Shown: positions 63,501 through 64,000 of the stretch, one piece after another
Numbering within the stretch: position 1 is the stretch's first letter
Layout: every line of letters begins with the position of its first letter
Source of the DNA: UBA8529 sp964390565
GTDB lineage: Bacteria > Bacteroidota > Bacteroidia > Bacteroidales > Tenuifilaceae
Direction: 5' to 3'
Assembly: GCA_964390565.1 (NCBI GenBank)
Contig: CAYMII010000017.1
Span: 10,586 to 74,585, forward strand
Length of the DNA stretch: 64,000 nucleotides
Program-made: the position numbers and the translations under genes
The notes under the pieces: model-generated
What the model saw: the letters and a program-made list of their open reading frames with translations, nothing else
What the model was told of the DNA's origin: nothing
The model's database searches: none

Positions 63501-63773
63501 ACCTGGGGTGGATTGGTAGGCGTTTCGATGTTTATGAACCTGATTGATGGTGGTGGCCTAACCGCTCCCGATTACCGAATCTACAACGAGAAAGGTGAGT
63601 GGGTAGTTGAGAACGAGGGTGTAACCCCCGATATTATCATTGATGTTGACTCAAAGAAATACTCCGAGGGTTATGATACTCAGCTGATGAAAGCAGTTGA
63701 GGAGGTAATGAAAAAGATAAACGAGAACCCTCGTAAATTCCCTGTTCACAAGCCATTCCCTGCCGATAAATAG
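60537..63773 (+). CDS. Tricorn-type S41 peptidase
   Basis: A 1078-residue secreted tricorn homologue. A signal peptide ends near FSVFAQ. Propeller repeats of PD40 type fill about 30-560 (FSPDGKLIAFSAEYDGNTDVY, WSPDGKWIAYISD, WSPDSRFITYSK). A C1 domain, a PDZ-like domain and the S41 domain follow. Candidate catalytic residues match the archaeal tricorn positions: Ser741 and His742 in NTSHTYV, Ser967 in AGSGGDELPYEF, and Glu1025 or Glu1027 near the end. It degrades peptides into di- and tripeptides in related organisms. It ends in a terminator. Confidence 0.94.
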   Translation: MKNKLNLRKSFLLILLFASFSVFAQNPMMQYPDIHDNTIVFVSGGDIWKSPTDGGTAVRLTFSDGQENFPKFSPDGKLIAFSAEYDGNTDVYTMNVNGGDITRVTFHPGFDEVIGWNQNKNKIMFTSGRVSATRYNKIFLISPDGSGLEEMIMYDAARGSFSPNGSIIAYNKDEQDNATWKRYKGGRAQEIYTYDLTTNVETNISNYLGSDRFPMWIGDKIFFSSDRDRVLNIYYYDTNSKKIEQVTKHTEYDVQHPSDGGNYIVYEVGGDIWKLDVATKETKKVPIQVLTDMEETRPYMKDISKEVQGIDISPSGKRALVVARGEVFTVPVSDGPTRNISNNCGARDKDAVWSPDGKWIAYISDKTGEYEIYVVNPNGKEEAIKLTTHKDGYRHTLKWSPDSKKIAYTDQLLTLYYIDVATKAITKIDKEEFENVDVSQDVKSIYDYSWSPDSRFITYSKMNKDFVYQLYVYNLETKVINGLSNGLFSDSRPVFTKDGDYIIFVSNRRFEPTYCDIEWEMVYQKVAGIYAIALRKDVKSILPYKSDEELAVDAPKASAAPQIRFDFDGITDRVEALPLKRGNYRNLAVNGSTLFYLNGSEGNFNRFEVGSHDPMTLYSYSFNKRKENTLVEAIDGYKLSFDGESIIYQKDGGVSIVAASGGEGKPVKLNGLKFWYEPRKEWTQIFNDAWRLERDYYYEAGMNGQDWNFIKQKYGKLVDRASSRQDLTFIIGELIGELNTSHTYVYGGDSKRKADRVNVGMLGADYKVDAQNNLYQFSKIYKERDWSRETWPPLAKPGINILEGEYLLKVNNVDVKASKEVYSYFVGLAGKQVTLTVNSKPTLVGAREVVVEPVGNENNIRYMDWLESNRLAVVKASNGKIGYIYMPDTWNGSATDFPKYFYSQAHKEGIILDGRFNGGGLDPEIFLQRLLKKPHGFWTRRNSVDQTIPFYAVQAQMALLTNRYAGSGGDELPYEFQWNKMGPVIGTRTWGGLVGVSMFMNLIDGGGLTAPDYRIYNEKGEWVVENEGVTPDIIIDVDSKKYSEGYDTQLMKAVEEVMKKINENPRKFPVHKPFPADK

Positions 63774-63797
63774 TAAATTTGATATTAAAGCACAAAG

Positions 63798-63826
63798 CAG
63801 CCACTCAGAAATGGGTGGCTGTTTTT
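63798..63826 (+). terminator. Intrinsic terminator after tricorn gene
   Basis: CAGCCACTC and GGGTGGCTG form a stem with one mismatched pair around AGAAAT, followed by a T run. Confidence 0.82.
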
Positions 63827-63838
63827 ATTAAGCAACAG

Positions 63839-63868
63839 TTGAACCCTCGAATATTTTTATTAAGTTTG
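63839..63868 (+). promoter_or_regulatory. Promoter of gene at right edge
   Basis: TTG at 63839-63841 and TAAGTTTG at 63861-63868 are 19 bases apart, a good Bacteroidetes match. Confidence 0.5.
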
Positions 63869-63963
63869 AAATATAGTATGGTCCCAACTGTACTTATCCA
63901 CCCAAATTGGGTGTATATATACGGAAAACCCGTACTTATAAACGAGTTAGCAAACATTTTATG

Positions 63964-64000
63964 ATGACACGAGAAACATTAGACCAAACAATAAAAGATT
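63964..64000 (+). CDS. Start of a gene cut by the right edge
   Basis: An ATG at 63964 (another at 63961) opens MTRETLDQTIKD, which runs off the window. It has a promoter about 95 bases upstream. Too short to identify. Confidence 0.45.
   Translation, partial: MTRETLDQTIKD

Noticed and set aside
63779..63964. Open frame of 61 codons after the tricorn gene
   Set aside because: It starts with TTG, runs through the terminator hairpin and the promoter of the next gene, and has no recognisable protein features.
1..64000. tRNA, rRNA, tmRNA genes or riboswitches
   Set aside because: I inspected the gaps and saw no cloverleaf-like or rRNA-like sequence and no recognisable riboswitch. A covariance search would be decisive.
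1..64000. hydF gene in the window
   Set aside because: No GTPase frame with HydF features occurs; only hydE, hydG and the TM1266-like regulator are present.

Overview
The window is a stretch of chromosome from an anaerobic, H2-metabolising member of the Bacteroidetes, most likely the order Bacteroidales. The evidence is: AT-rich sequence, Bacteroidetes-type promoters (-33 TTTG/TTG and -7 TAnnTTTG) in front of many genes, LytS/LytTR and TPR-type signalling proteins, PD40 and barrel outer-membrane proteins, and anaerobic Fe-S enzymes (FeFe-hydrogenases, 2-oxoacid:ferredoxin oxidoreductase). The assignment comes from reading the sequence, not from a phylogeny.

Layout. 1-5.3 kb: a PD40/TPR envelope protein cut by the left edge, a GNAT-like protein and a large PAS histidine kinase. 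5.5-18 kb: the hydrogenase core. On the minus strand lie a [2Fe-2S] ferredoxin, a PAS-linked sensory FeFe-hydrogenase and a SpoIIE-type phosphatase. Divergently on the plus strand lie the trimeric electron-bifurcating hydrogenase hydC-hydB-hydA, a sensory hydrogenase fused to a histidine kinase, a lone receiver, a receiver-histidine kinase hybrid, and rex. 18-29 kb: a RAYT-type Y1 transposase with palindromes, ribF, the TM1266-type regulator with hydG, a metalloprotease/propeller/barrel protein, LytS/LytTR, two LiaF-like membrane proteins and hydE. 29-37 kb: ADP-forming acyl-CoA synthetase, two membrane proteins, flavodoxin, an aminotransferase and a four-subunit 2-oxoacid:ferredoxin oxidoreductase. 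37-41 kb: a DUF4143 ATPase, a type II NADH dehydrogenase and a second RAYT in a field of GCCC/GGGC palindromes. 41-54.7 kb: housekeeping genes (nadD, gmk, yicC, pheT), a MATE transporter, tryptophanase, a UbiA prenyltransferase, an NtrC-type two-component pair and a macrodomain protein. 54.9-63.8 kb: two M28 peptidases, a lipocalin-like secreted protein, an M24 aminopeptidase and a tricorn-type S41 protease. A new gene starts at the right edge.

How the parts fit (inference). Secreted peptidases supply peptides. Aminotransferase, tryptophanase and the 2-oxoacid oxidoreductase ferment amino acids to acyl-CoA and reduced ferredoxin. The ADP-forming acyl-CoA synthetase turns acyl-CoA into ATP. 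Reduced ferredoxin plus NADH is discharged as H2 by HydABC, matured by HydE and HydG; hydF is not in the window.

The most interesting feature is the control layer. Two sensory hydrogenases with different outputs (PAS plus PP2C phosphatase; direct histidine-kinase fusion) flank one bifurcating hydrogenase, and the NADH/NAD+ sensor gene rex follows. Three good Rex-operator dyads occur: 13/14 matches overlapping the promoter of the ferredoxin/sensory-hydrogenase operon, 12/14 upstream of ndh, and 14/14 in the gap after ndh. This points to a locus that reads both H2 and NADH redox state.
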